Below are positions 41,120 through 48,810 of a DNA stretch of 64,000 nucleotides, in pieces. The stretch spans positions 248,001 through 312,000 of the forward strand of contig NZ_JAPKIB010000004.1 in assembly GCF_036759925.1 (NCBI RefSeq), in the 5' to 3' direction. A program made the translations under genes and the position numbers. Numbering within the stretch: position 1 is the first letter of the stretch; the number at the start of each line of letters is the position of its first letter. The notes under the pieces were generated by a model. That model saw nothing but the letters and a program-made list of their open reading frames with translations, was not told where the DNA came from and ran no database searches. Source of the stretch: Kluyvera sp036759925. GTDB lineage: Bacteria; Pseudomonadota; Gammaproteobacteria; Enterobacterales; Enterobacteriaceae.

Positions 41120-43720
41120 ATGTCATATCTGAAATTTGGCCTCGACCATTTGCAGGCCCGACGTATACGGCTGACGCAACTCTCCGTTGCGACTTTGCTC
41201 GCATCACCGGCCTTTCTTGCTCAGGCGGAGCTCTACTTTAACCCACGATTTTTAGCCGACGACCCGGCAGCCGTCGCGGATCTTTCCAGCTTTGAGAAGG
41301 GACAGGAGTTACCGCCGGGCACCTATCGTATGGATATCTATCTGAACGATGGCTTTATGACCACCCGCGATGTCACCTTCAGCGCCGGTGAAAACGGCCA
41401 CGGTTTGATGCCGTGCCTGACGCGCGGCCAGCTTGCCAGCATGGGGCTTAACACGGCTGCGATTAAGGGAATGGATGCGCTGGAGCCTGACGCCTGCGTA
41501 CCGTTTACGGCGATGATCAAGGATGCGACCGTCCGCCTGGACGTTGGCCAGCAGCGTCTGTACCTGACCATTCCTCAGGCCTATATGGGAAATCAGGCGC
41601 GTGGCTATATTTCGCCGGAGCTGTGGGATAACGGGATCACCGCCGGGCTGCTGAACTACAACTTCACCGGTAATAACGTACAAAACCGCGTTGGTGGCAG
41701 CAGCCAGTACGCCTATTTAAACCTGCAAAGCGGGCTGAACGTTGGCGCGTGGCGGCTGCGGGATAACAGCACCTGGAGCTACAGCAGCGGTTCAAGCAGC
41801 GAGAATAAATGGCAGCACGTCAACACCTGGCTGGAGCGTGATATCACGCCGTTTCGCTCGCGCCTGACGCTTGGCGACAGCTATACCAACGGCGACGTCT
41901 TTGACGGCATTAACTTTCGCGGTGCGCAGCTGGCGTCCGATGACAATATGCTGCCGGATAGCCAGAAAGGCTTTGCGCCGGTGATTCACGGCATTGCGCG
42001 TGGTACGGCGCAGGTCTCTATCAAGCAGAACGGCTACGAGATTTACCACAGCACGGTGCCGCCGGGCCCCTTCACGATTAACGATCTCTATGCGGCGGGC
42101 AACGGCGGCGATCTCCAGGTAGCCATCAAAGAGGCGGACGGCAGCGTTCAGAGCTTCACCGTGCCGTACTCTTCGGTTCCGGTCCTGCAGCGTGAAGGCC
42201 ACACCCGCTACGCGCTGACCGCCGGGAAATACCGCAGCGGCAACGATCTCCAGGAAGATCCCACCTTCTTTCAAGGCACGCTGATGCACGGGCTACCGGC
42301 AGGATGGACGCTCTATGGCGGTACCCAGCTGGCAGACCGCTATCGCGCCTTTAACCTGGGCGTCGGGAAAAATATGGGCGATCTGGGTGCGCTGTCGGTG
42401 GATATCACCCAGGCCAACGCCACGCTGCCCGATGACAGCGAGCAGCAGGGCCAGTCGGTACGATTCCTCTATAACAAATCGCTCAGCGAGCTTGGCACCA
42501 ATATTCAGCTGGTGGGCTACCGCTACTCCACGCAGGGCTACTACAGCTTTGCCGATACCACCTATCAGCGCATGAGCGGCCATAGCGTGGTGACCGAAGA
42601 CGGCCCGATGTACGTGAAGCCGACATTTACCGACTACTACAACCTGGCCTATAGCAAACGCGGCAAGGTGCAGGTGAGCGTGACCCAGCAGCTAGGGCGT
42701 ACTGCCACCCTCTATGTGAGCGGTAGCCATCAAAGCTATTGGGGAACCGACAATGCGGATGAACAGTTCCAGGTTGGGCTGAATACCGCCGTTAGCGACA
42801 TCAACTGGACGCTGAGCTATAGCCTGACCAAAAACGCCTGGCAGGACGGGCGTGACCAGATGCTGGCCGTGAACGTCAACATTCCGTTCAGCCACTGGCT
42901 GCGTTCCGACAGCCAGTCCGTCTGGCGACACGCCAGTGCCAGCTACAGCATGTCTGACGATCTTAACGGTCGCATGAGCAACCTCGCCGGGCTGTACGGC
43001 ACGCTGCTGGAAGATAACAACCTGAGTTACAGCGTGCAGACCGGCTACGCCAGCGGCGGGGAAGGCAGTAGCGGCAGCACCGGTTATGCGGCGCTGAACT
43101 ATCGCGGTGGCTACGGCAACGCCAACGTTGGTTACAGCCACAGCGACGGTCTGAAGCAGCTCTATTACGGCATGAGCGGCGGCGTGCTGGCGCATGCCAA
43201 TGGTGTGACGTTAAGTCAGCCGCTGAACGACACGGTCGTGCTGGTGAGTGCGCCGGGCGCAGAAGGGACAAGGGTGGAAAACCAGACCGGGGTGCGCACC
43301 GACTGGCGCGGCTACGCCGTCCTGCCGTACGCCACCGAGTATCGCGAAAACCGCGTGGCGCTGGACACCAACTCGCTGGCGGATAACGTCGATTTAGACG
43401 ACGCGGTGGTCAACGTGGTGCCCACTCACGGGGCGATTGTGCGGGCGAAATTTAAAACGCGGGTAGGGATGAAGCTGCTAATGACGCTCACACATCGCGG
43501 CAAGCTGGTGCCTTTCGGTGCGGTGGTGACTTCAGCAGACAATCAGAACAGCAGCATCGTGGCGGATAACGGCCTCGTTTACCTGAGCGGTATGCCGCTC
43601 GCCGGGAAGGTTCAGGTGGTCTGGGGCGAAGGCGACGATGCTCGCTGCGTGGCGGACTACCGCATCCCAAATGAGAGCCTGGAACAGACGCTGATTCAGC
43701 TATCGGCCGTGTGCCGCTAA
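41120..43720 (+). CDS. fimD: Outer membrane usher FimD
   Basis: An 866-residue usher with signal sequence, N-terminal chaperone-binding domain (LYFNPRFLADDPAAVADLSS), a 24-strand barrel with plug (GDSYTNGDVFDGINFRGAQL) and two C-terminal domains ending SAVCR. It forms the pore through which fimbrial subunits are assembled. GGAGG precedes the ATG. Its length is close to that of E. coli FimD. Confidence 0.95.
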   Translation: MSYLKFGLDHLQARRIRLTQLSVATLLASPAFLAQAELYFNPRFLADDPAAVADLSSFEKGQELPPGTYRMDIYLNDGFMTTRDVTFSAGENGHGLMPCLTRGQLASMGLNTAAIKGMDALEPDACVPFTAMIKDATVRLDVGQQRLYLTIPQAYMGNQARGYISPELWDNGITAGLLNYNFTGNNVQNRVGGSSQYAYLNLQSGLNVGAWRLRDNSTWSYSSGSSSENKWQHVNTWLERDITPFRSRLTLGDSYTNGDVFDGINFRGAQLASDDNMLPDSQKGFAPVIHGIARGTAQVSIKQNGYEIYHSTVPPGPFTINDLYAAGNGGDLQVAIKEADGSVQSFTVPYSSVPVLQREGHTRYALTAGKYRSGNDLQEDPTFFQGTLMHGLPAGWTLYGGTQLADRYRAFNLGVGKNMGDLGALSVDITQANATLPDDSEQQGQSVRFLYNKSLSELGTNIQLVGYRYSTQGYYSFADTTYQRMSGHSVVTEDGPMYVKPTFTDYYNLAYSKRGKVQVSVTQQLGRTATLYVSGSHQSYWGTDNADEQFQVGLNTAVSDINWTLSYSLTKNAWQDGRDQMLAVNVNIPFSHWLRSDSQSVWRHASASYSMSDDLNGRMSNLAGLYGTLLEDNNLSYSVQTGYASGGEGSSGSTGYAALNYRGGYGNANVGYSHSDGLKQLYYGMSGGVLAHANGVTLSQPLNDTVVLVSAPGAEGTRVENQTGVRTDWRGYAVLPYATEYRENRVALDTNSLADNVDLDDAVVNVVPTHGAIVRAKFKTRVGMKLLMTLTHRGKLVPFGAVVTSADNQNSSIVADNGLVYLSGMPLAGKVQVVWGEGDDARCVADYRIPNESLEQTLIQLSAVCR

Positions 43721-43730
43721 GGACAGAAGA

Positions 43731-44258
43731 ATGAGAACCCCCTTTTATCTGCTCAGCGCGTGCTTTGCGCTGACGGCTACCTGCACGCTGGCGGCGGATA
43801 GCACGATAACCATTACCGGCAACGTCAGGGATAACGGCTGCGCCGTGGCGGGAGAATCAAAAGACTTTATTGTTGATCTGATGAACAACGCCGCTAAACA
43901 GTTCAACGCCGTTGGCGCCACTACGCCCGCCGTCCCGTTTCGCATCGTGCTCTCGCCGTGCGGCGGGGCGGTTTCCGCCGTGAAGGTGGGATTTACCGGC
44001 GTAGCGGATAATGGCAATACCACCCTGTTAAAGCTGGACACCGGTGCGTCTGCCGCGGCAGGAATGGGGGTACAGATCCTCAATGGGCAGCAGACCACGC
44101 TGCCGCTTAACGCTGCCTCATCGACCATTCCATGGACGACGCTCACCCCCGGCCAGACTAACACGTTGAACTTTTACGCCCGCCTGATGGCGACGCAGGT
44201 TCCGGTCACCCCGGGCCACGTTAACGCCACGGCGACGTTCACTCTTGAATTTCAGTAA
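43731..44258 (+). CDS. fimF: Minor fimbrial subunit FimF
   Basis: A 175-residue minor pilin similar to E. coli FimF (ADSTITITGNVRDNGCAVAG; NAAKQFNAVGATTPAVPFRI; FYARLMATQVPV). It has a signal peptide and one cysteine pair, and should join the rod to FimG in the tip fibrillum. The start lies 10 bases past the fimD stop. Confidence 0.94.
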   Translation: MRTPFYLLSACFALTATCTLAADSTITITGNVRDNGCAVAGESKDFIVDLMNNAAKQFNAVGATTPAVPFRIVLSPCGGAVSAVKVGFTGVADNGNTTLLKLDTGASAAAGMGVQILNGQQTTLPLNAASSTIPWTTLTPGQTNTLNFYARLMATQVPVTPGHVNATATFTLEFQ

Positions 44259-44270
44259 GCGGAGGCGCAG

Positions 44271-44774
44271 ATGAAACGGGTTTATTACGGCTGGCTATGG
44301 GCGTTAGCCCTGATGGCGGTCTCTCCGGCGCTATGGGCTGCCGATGTCACCATCACCGTCAACGGCAAAGTGGTGGCGAAGCCCTGCACGGTATCGACCA
44401 CCAACGCCAGCGTCGAGCTTGGCGACCTCTATACCTTTAGCCTGCTTTCCGCGGGCTCGGTCTCCGCGTGGCACAGCGTGGCGCTTGAACTCAGCAACTG
44501 CCCGGTCGGCACGTCAAGGGTGATTGCCAGCTTTAGCGGCACGGCGGACGCCACTGGTTATTACCAGAATCAGGGCACCGCCAAAAACATCCAGCTTGAG
44601 CTCCAGGACAACGGCGGAAAGACGCTGAATACCGGCGCGACCACGACGGTGACGGTGGACGAAGCATCGCAGTCCGCGCACTTTCCGCTGCAGGTGAGGG
44701 CGCTGTCGGTTAACGGCGGCGCAACCCAGGGCACCATTAAGACGATCATCAACGTCACCTATACCTACGCCTGA
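44271..44774 (+). CDS. fimG: Minor fimbrial subunit FimG
   Basis: A 167-residue tip subunit nearly identical in pattern to E. coli FimG (ADVTITVNGKVVAKPCTVST; LELSNCPVGTSRV; FPLQVRALSVNGGATQGT). It donates the strand that completes FimH. It has a signal peptide ending in ALWA and a ribosome-binding site GGAGG upstream. Confidence 0.95.
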   Translation: MKRVYYGWLWALALMAVSPALWAADVTITVNGKVVAKPCTVSTTNASVELGDLYTFSLLSAGSVSAWHSVALELSNCPVGTSRVIASFSGTADATGYYQNQGTAKNIQLELQDNGGKTLNTGATTTVTVDEASQSAHFPLQVRALSVNGGATQGTIKTIINVTYTYA

Positions 44775-44790
44775 CCAGGAGAAGAGAGTA

Positions 44791-45696
44791 ATGAAAAACG
44801 TGATAGCCTTACTGACGACGCTGCTGTTGGCTGGCTGGTCGTTTAACGCCTGGTCGTTTGCCTGTAAGACGGCCAACGGTACGACGATCCCTATCGGCGG
44901 CGGTAGCGCTAACGTCTACGTGGATCTTGCGCCTGCGGTGAACGTGGGGCAAAACCTGGTGGTCGATCTCTCGACGCAGATTTTTTGCCATAACGACTAT
45001 CCAGAGACCATCACCGACTATGTGACGTTGCAGCGCGGCTCGGCCTACGGCGGCGTGCTGTCGAGCTTTTCCGGCACCGTAAAATACAACGGTACCAGCT
45101 ACCCGTTTCCCACCACCACGGAAACGTCTCGCCTGATCTATAACTCCAGGACCGACAAACCGTGGCCTACGGTGCTCTACCTGACGCCGATTAGCTCCGC
45201 TGGTGGTGTGGCAATTAGCTCCGGCACGCTGATTGCGGTGCTGATCCTGCGACAGACCAACAACAAGAACGGCGATGATTTTCAGTTTATCTGGAATATC
45301 TACGCCAACAACAACGTGGTGGTGCCGACTGGCGGCTGCGATGTTTCCTCGCGCAATGTGACGGTGACGTTGCCGGATTACCCCGGCTCCACGGCCATCC
45401 CGCTGACGGTTTACTGTGCGCAGAGTCAGAAGTTGGGTTACTACCTTTCAGGCACCACGGCGGATGCGGCGAACTCTATCTTCACCAATACCGCCTCGGC
45501 CTCACCGGCACAGGGGATTGGCGTGCAGCTTACGCGCAACGGCAGCGTGCTTCCTGCTAACCATAATGTGTCGCTTGGCACGGTGAGCACGTCGTCCGTC
45601 AGCCTGGGGTTAACGGCCAACTACGCGCGAACCAGCGGCCAGGTGACGGCGGGGAACGTGCAGTCGATTATTGGGGTGACGTTTGTGTATCAATGA
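44791..45696 (+). CDS. fimH: Mannose-binding type 1 fimbrial adhesin FimH
   Basis: A 301-residue adhesin with a 22-residue signal peptide (ends WSFNAWS) and two domains: lectin (mature 1-158) and pilin (about 160-279). The mature N-terminus FACKTANGTTIPIGGGSAN matches E. coli FimH. Mannose-pocket residues are intact: Phe1, Asn46 and Asp47 (CHNDYPETITD), Asp54, and Gln133, Asn135 and Asp140 (LRQTNNKNGDD). It should bind mannosylated host glycoproteins such as uroplakin. It is the last gene of the operon. Confidence 0.97.
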   Translation: MKNVIALLTTLLLAGWSFNAWSFACKTANGTTIPIGGGSANVYVDLAPAVNVGQNLVVDLSTQIFCHNDYPETITDYVTLQRGSAYGGVLSSFSGTVKYNGTSYPFPTTTETSRLIYNSRTDKPWPTVLYLTPISSAGGVAISSGTLIAVLILRQTNNKNGDDFQFIWNIYANNNVVVPTGGCDVSSRNVTVTLPDYPGSTAIPLTVYCAQSQKLGYYLSGTTADAANSIFTNTASASPAQGIGVQLTRNGSVLPANHNVSLGTVSTSSVSLGLTANYARTSGQVTAGNVQSIIGVTFVYQ

Positions 45697-45777
45697 GGGC
45701 GCAGTGTAGGCACGTTTTGCGAGGCGAATTCCAGATTAATGTGATGATTTGATTAGCGTATGAAAACCGCTTGCGGC

Positions 45778-45795
45778 CTGTAAGTGATAGCAGTA
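45778..45795 (+). promoter_or_regulatory. LexA-like (SOS) box upstream of symE
   Basis: CTGT-AAGTGATA-GCAG-TA matches CTGT-N8-ACAG with one mismatch and keeps the outer TA of the right half. E. coli symE is repressed by LexA. It lies about 256 bases before the symE start, further than usual, which lowers confidence. Confidence 0.45.
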
Positions 45796-45866
45796 CCTTT
45801 GCCTGGCATCTGCAAAATCAGGTGCCGGGATTGGTCTCCTGAGCATATTCCTTACTGGCGGCATAT

Positions 45867-45887
45867 GACGCGCTTTGCGTCTTTTTT
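45867..45887 (+). terminator. Rho-independent terminator upstream of symE
   Basis: GACGC (45867-45871) pairs with GCGTC (45877-45881) around five bases and is followed by TTTTTT. It may end the fim transcript or a short leader RNA starting near the LexA-like box. Confidence 0.65.
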
Positions 45888-45974
45888 ATGTCGTTTGCCT
45901 AGTCACATCTCAATGGTGGGCCGGGCGGAGGCGTCGTAAGACGCACCGGTGTCCAGTAAGGCCGGCAAGACCAA

Positions 45975-46053
45975 CTCCGTCCGGTTCCGCCACCCGTAGA
46001 TTGGTCTCTTCGGTGGTGGTTCAAATAATCACTTACTGGAGGTTGCCCCTTAT
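45975..46053 (-). ncRNA. symR: Candidate SymR antisense RNA
   Basis: On the minus strand, opposite the symE leader and start codon, the sequence AACCTCCAGTAAGTGATTAT followed by a GC-rich hairpin (CACCACCGAAG...CGGGTGGCGG) resembles the layout of E. coli SymR, a roughly 77-base RNA that pairs with the symE 5' region. The extent is estimated from that layout; a promoter is not obvious. Confidence 0.35.
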
Positions 46054-46351
46054 GGCTACGATCCCTACCCAGACTCACCCATCATCCACCACACCGATAA
46101 AAACCGAGCGCCGTTACACCGTCAGCTACGTCCCTCAGCAAGGCAATACCAGCACGCCCGCACTGAACCTCAGCGGAAAATGGCTAAAAGAGGCCGGTTT
46201 CGACACGGGAACAGGCGTCACGGTGAAGATTGCCGGAGACTGCATTGTGCTGATTCCGGATAACGACGAAATGAAAGCGCTGCGCGAAGAGATTAAGCAG
46301 ATGAAGAAAATGGTAAACGCGGTGAAGGAGGGGGTATTGAACGCGTTGTGA
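46052..46351 (+). CDS. symE: SymE-type toxin (type I toxin-antitoxin)
   Basis: A 99-residue protein of the SymE family: RRYTVSYVPQQ, then PALNLSGKWLKEAGFDTGT and VKIAGDCIVLIPD, an AbrB/MazE-like swapped-hairpin fold that in E. coli acts as an SOS-induced toxin condensing nucleoids or affecting RNA. A lysine-rich helical tail (EIKQMKKMVNAVKEG) follows. GGAGG lies nine bases before the ATG; a longer frame back to 45875 is just the leader read through. A strong terminator follows, then an hsdR remnant. Repression by an antisense SymR RNA is expected. Confidence 0.88.
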   Translation: MATIPTQTHPSSTTPIKTERRYTVSYVPQQGNTSTPALNLSGKWLKEAGFDTGTGVTVKIAGDCIVLIPDNDEMKALREEIKQMKKMVNAVKEGVLNAL

Positions 46352-46365
46352 TATCCCTGGAAAGC

Positions 46366-46393
46366 AAAAACCCAGCCATAGGCTGGGTTTTTT
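46366..46393 (+). terminator. Terminator after symE
   Basis: AAAAACCCAGCC and GGCTGGGTTTTTT form a 9-bp GC-rich stem with a 3-base loop and A/T flanks, 15 bases past the stop. It could work in both directions. Confidence 0.9.
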
Positions 46394-46401
46394 AAATAGT
46401 G

Positions 46402-46533
46402 GTGCCGGACTCGGAATTCAAATCCACGATTAACGGGCTGCTGCTGATTTTTATTGAAGTGAAAAAACCGAACAACCGGGAAGGAATTCTGGCGAAACGG
46501 GAACGCATCAACAAGCGCTTCCAGAACTATTAA
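46402..46533 (+). pseudogene. Remnant of a type I restriction endonuclease subunit (hsdR)
   Basis: A 43-codon open stretch reads INGLLLIFIEVKKPNN, then REGILAKRERINKRFQNY and a stop. This is the PD-(D/E)XK nuclease core of type I HsdR subunits (usual form NGLPLVFIEVKKPNN with RFQNKKF after it), with the catalytic E-X-K intact in IEVKK. No other part of hsdR, and no hsdM or hsdS, is found around it. In E. coli K-12 symE also lies next to hsdSMR, which supports a decayed restriction locus. Confidence 0.8.
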
Positions 46534-46740
46534 AGATGTTTTTTCATTTTACGGTTTATTTTCTCCTTAAATAAGATACCTTAAAAGGGTGAAAGGTTTC
46601 GTAAGTGTATATTGATTTATAGTGATATTTTTTGTAATCCATATTGAATTTATATACAAGAGATTGATATGTATCATCATCATTTTTTTAGAATAAAATA
46701 AAAATAAATCATATTTGTTGATTAATCATTGGATGGGGGA

Positions 46741-47112
46741 ATGGAAATTAAAAATATTAAGCTGAAAAACAAAATAAAAGAGGTCGAATTTTCTCCAAAG
46801 GAACTCTATATGTTCAGAGGAAAAATAAAGGCCGGAAATTCTCAATGTAGAGTTAGTGCAAATGATTTACATATTATAATTCACTCCTCTGCAAAGAGGG
46901 CGTTTCTGGATACCTTGAAGGTTTTTTTTGGCCTGCTATTTTTTCAAATTCCATTCATTGTTTCGGAAATTCTTCTCAGAAGACTTGATTTTTTATTTGT
47001 ATCGGTAGCCACTATGTTTTTTATATATTTGGTTGTTTATTTGTCAGGTAAGCTAAGGAATGTGACAGTGTGCGTGCAATATAAACTTATAAAGCTGGCC
47101 ATTAAACTATAA
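46741..47112 (+). CDS. Small membrane protein of unknown function
   Basis: A 123-residue protein with a basic N-terminal 60 residues (MEIKNIKLKNKIKEVEFSPK) and two hydrophobic segments (about 68-88, FGLLFFQIPFIVSEILL, and 94-112, FVSVATMFFIYLVVYLS). The base composition is strongly AT-rich, unlike the fim genes, which suggests recent acquisition. GGGGGA lies directly before the ATG, an unusually short spacing. I do not recognise a family. Its position in the toxin-module zone makes an immunity or effector-related role possible but unproven. Confidence 0.55.
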   Translation: MEIKNIKLKNKIKEVEFSPKELYMFRGKIKAGNSQCRVSANDLHIIIHSSAKRAFLDTLKVFFGLLFFQIPFIVSEILLRRLDFLFVSVATMFFIYLVVYLSGKLRNVTVCVQYKLIKLAIKL

Positions 47113-47315
47113 TATAATAAGCAATGTCTGTTAAGATTTTATTTTTCTTTGGGGGGGATCGGTTGCACTTGTTTTCCTGATATATGTAATTATACACATA
47201 AAAGTTGGGTGAGAAAATATTTATGTATACATAATTTAAACCAGTTACACTTGTCACCAGTTTTATTTTTACCACGTACAGATGACCCAGTGTTATTATC
47301 AACTAGCAGAGTATT

Positions 47316-47671
47316 CTATTTAGAATTCTCTTTTCTCTGGATTTCCTTTATGACCTTTCTGGCTTTATATCCCTGAAATAATGGGGCAAATAAATCAAGT
47401 ATTATATATATAATGCATAAGATGCCAATGGCAAACAAAATGTTTCCTAAAGTGTGTCCATGCTCTTCGCTGAGACGGATATATGAATGAAAAATTAAAA
47501 TAAACGTTAAAATGTGCATAAATAAAGATCGATAGAAACGCCGTGCAAGCTCAGAAACAGTATCATATAGTGACGTCGAATATTTTTCTGAGAGTTTCTT
47601 TAGTTTATCGATTTGTTTTTTTTTGAAAAGCTTTTTTCGTACATTATTTTTATTAATTCATCTTCAGTCAT
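47316..47671 (-). pseudogene. Small membrane protein gene frameshifted at an A9 tract
   Basis: Translation from ATG 47671 (MTEDELIKIMYEKSFSKK) runs off frame and stops soon after a run of nine A residues (T9 at 47616-47624 on the plus strand). One added A would join it without a stop to a continuous frame (QIDKLKKLSEKYSTSLYD...) that ends at 47316, giving about 118 residues with two membrane helices (HILTFILIFHS; FAIGILCIIYIILDLFAPLF). So the gene is a recent pseudogene, a sequencing error, or one controlled by slippage at the tract. A 67-residue ORF starting at 47519 is its C-terminal part. No family recognised. Confidence 0.65.
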
Positions 47672-47741
47672 TCTAATTCTCTCTATATCTATAATCAAAT
47701 TTCCAGAAGTCAGGATATATTATGGCTAAATGCTTTTGCAA

Positions 47742-48599
47742 CTAGTAATCATAAAATGGAACAAGTGGTTGAGGAGGGGCGTCAGGTTCGGACTCTGGTA
47801 AAGAAAAGTAGGTTTGAGTTCCAGAATACAGGGTCGCCGCATCAGGGAAAATTTCAGCAGACAATTCCAGTGCACTCATCGTTCTGAATTCCATCTCATA
47901 GTCCGAAGGGATATAACGAAACAGTCTCCATGCGTCGGGCACTAACTTAGTTCCGAATAACGCAACTGCGGAGAGTCCCAGGTCTATTCCGGCAAATGCT
48001 AACTTTCCATAGGATCTGTCAAAACCTAATAAATTGGCAGCCTCTCCATATAGATAAGTTGCTGGCCCAATAGCATCATCATCTCCAAAAAACAAACTAC
48101 GACCATTTTCCCATACGTTGGTAGCTCCATGTAAAATTAGCATGACACCAACTGCTGAACCCACAACTGTTGGTGAACTAGCTAAAACAAGGAATCCTCC
48201 GGACACAATTTGAAGCACTCCACCGATCAGTCCAATACTTTTGACGATATAGGACAATACACCATTTACAATTCTTACTTCAACAGACGCAGCTGGTTTT
48301 ACCTGTTTAGATTGCAACCAAGTTACCTGTCTCTCAAGATACTCTTGTTCTTGTTGCAAATAATCCAGGGCCAGAATTTTTTCTCCCTGTGAACCATTTC
48401 CACGAATACATTCGAGCTGGGCTTCCGTAAATGCTTCAACATTTGTCAAAAAATCATATCGCACCTTATCATTTTTGATAAAACCAGAAGCTGTGATGGT
48501 CAGTTTTTTTAAAGCAGCGGCCTCAAGATCACCCTGCGACCTGAGAAAGCCATTTATGGCACCATCGTTATAATTACTTTTTTGACTATTTTCACTCAT
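47742..48599 (-). CDS. DUF4225 membrane protein of the Rhs accessory zone
   Basis: A 285-residue protein with a helical N-terminal half (residues 20-105; QLECIRGNGSQGEKILALDY) and a central hydrophobic block (about 110-160; GGVLQIVSGGFLVLASSP and VGVMLILHGATNVWENGRSL), then a second hydrophobic stretch near 200. It fits the DUF4225 family, often found near Rhs genes of type VI systems. The function is not known; a membrane-active effector or partner is possible. AAAGAG lies upstream of the ATG. It is preceded by a fragment of rhs core, suggesting that it belonged to a lost Rhs module. Confidence 0.7.
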   Translation of the reverse strand: MSENSQKSNYNDGAINGFLRSQGDLEAAALKKLTITASGFIKNDKVRYDFLTNVEAFTEAQLECIRGNGSQGEKILALDYLQQEQEYLERQVTWLQSKQVKPAASVEVRIVNGVLSYIVKSIGLIGGVLQIVSGGFLVLASSPTVVGSAVGVMLILHGATNVWENGRSLFFGDDDAIGPATYLYGEAANLLGFDRSYGKLAFAGIDLGLSAVALFGTKLVPDAWRLFRYIPSDYEMEFRTMSALELSAEIFPDAATLYSGTQTYFSLPESEPDAPPQPLVPFYDY

Positions 48600-48734
48600 A
48601 TAAATTTCTCTTTAATTTCTTCGGTACATAAAATCATTAATTATTATCACTATTATTTGATATTAATTAGGAATTAAATGAAATAGAACGTTTATATATT
48701 GTTTTATTGAGACCAGGGAAAGATTATGAACATA

Positions 48735-48801
48735 CAGTCCAGATTCAGCATCTTCGTACTGCCCCGGAAAGCGTAATCTGCATGAGAGGTTATCGTCGTT
48801 T
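48735..48801 (-). pseudogene. Remnant of rhs core
   Basis: Forty-five bases at 48757-48801 are identical to 50299-50343 inside the rhs gene, same orientation, and similarity continues with mismatches to about 48735. Read leftward it encodes DDNLSCRLRFPGQYEDAESG LY before running into unrelated sequence. It is the scar of an earlier rhs copy or of a recombination event. Confidence 0.85.
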
Positions 48802-48810
48802 TGTGCATAG

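Larger units (their letters stand above)
45697..46051. other. Leader region between fimH and symE, with a partly duplicated unit
   Basis: This 355-base region holds a LexA-like box, a T-tailed hairpin and the symE leader. GATTGGTCTC followed later by CTTACTGGCGG (about 45829-45861) recurs as GATTGGTCTC and CTTACTGGAGG just before symE (about 46001-46042). So the symE 5' leader appears twice, the upstream copy being separated from symE by the terminator. A 23-codon ORF (MTRFASFLCRLPSH...) begins after the first copy at 45865 and is probably not a gene. Confidence 0.5.

Noticed and set aside
45875..46351. A longer 158-codon version of SymE
   Set aside because: The extra N-terminus is the leader RNA region read through; the ATG at 46052 has a good ribosome-binding site and gives the normal protein.
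46402..46533. A free-standing small gene after symE
   Set aside because: Its sequence matches the internal nuclease core of HsdR, so it is a gene fragment, not a separate gene.
47102..47302. A 66-codon minus-strand ORF
   Set aside because: No ribosome-binding site, odd composition and no family; it is probably chance in AT-rich DNA.
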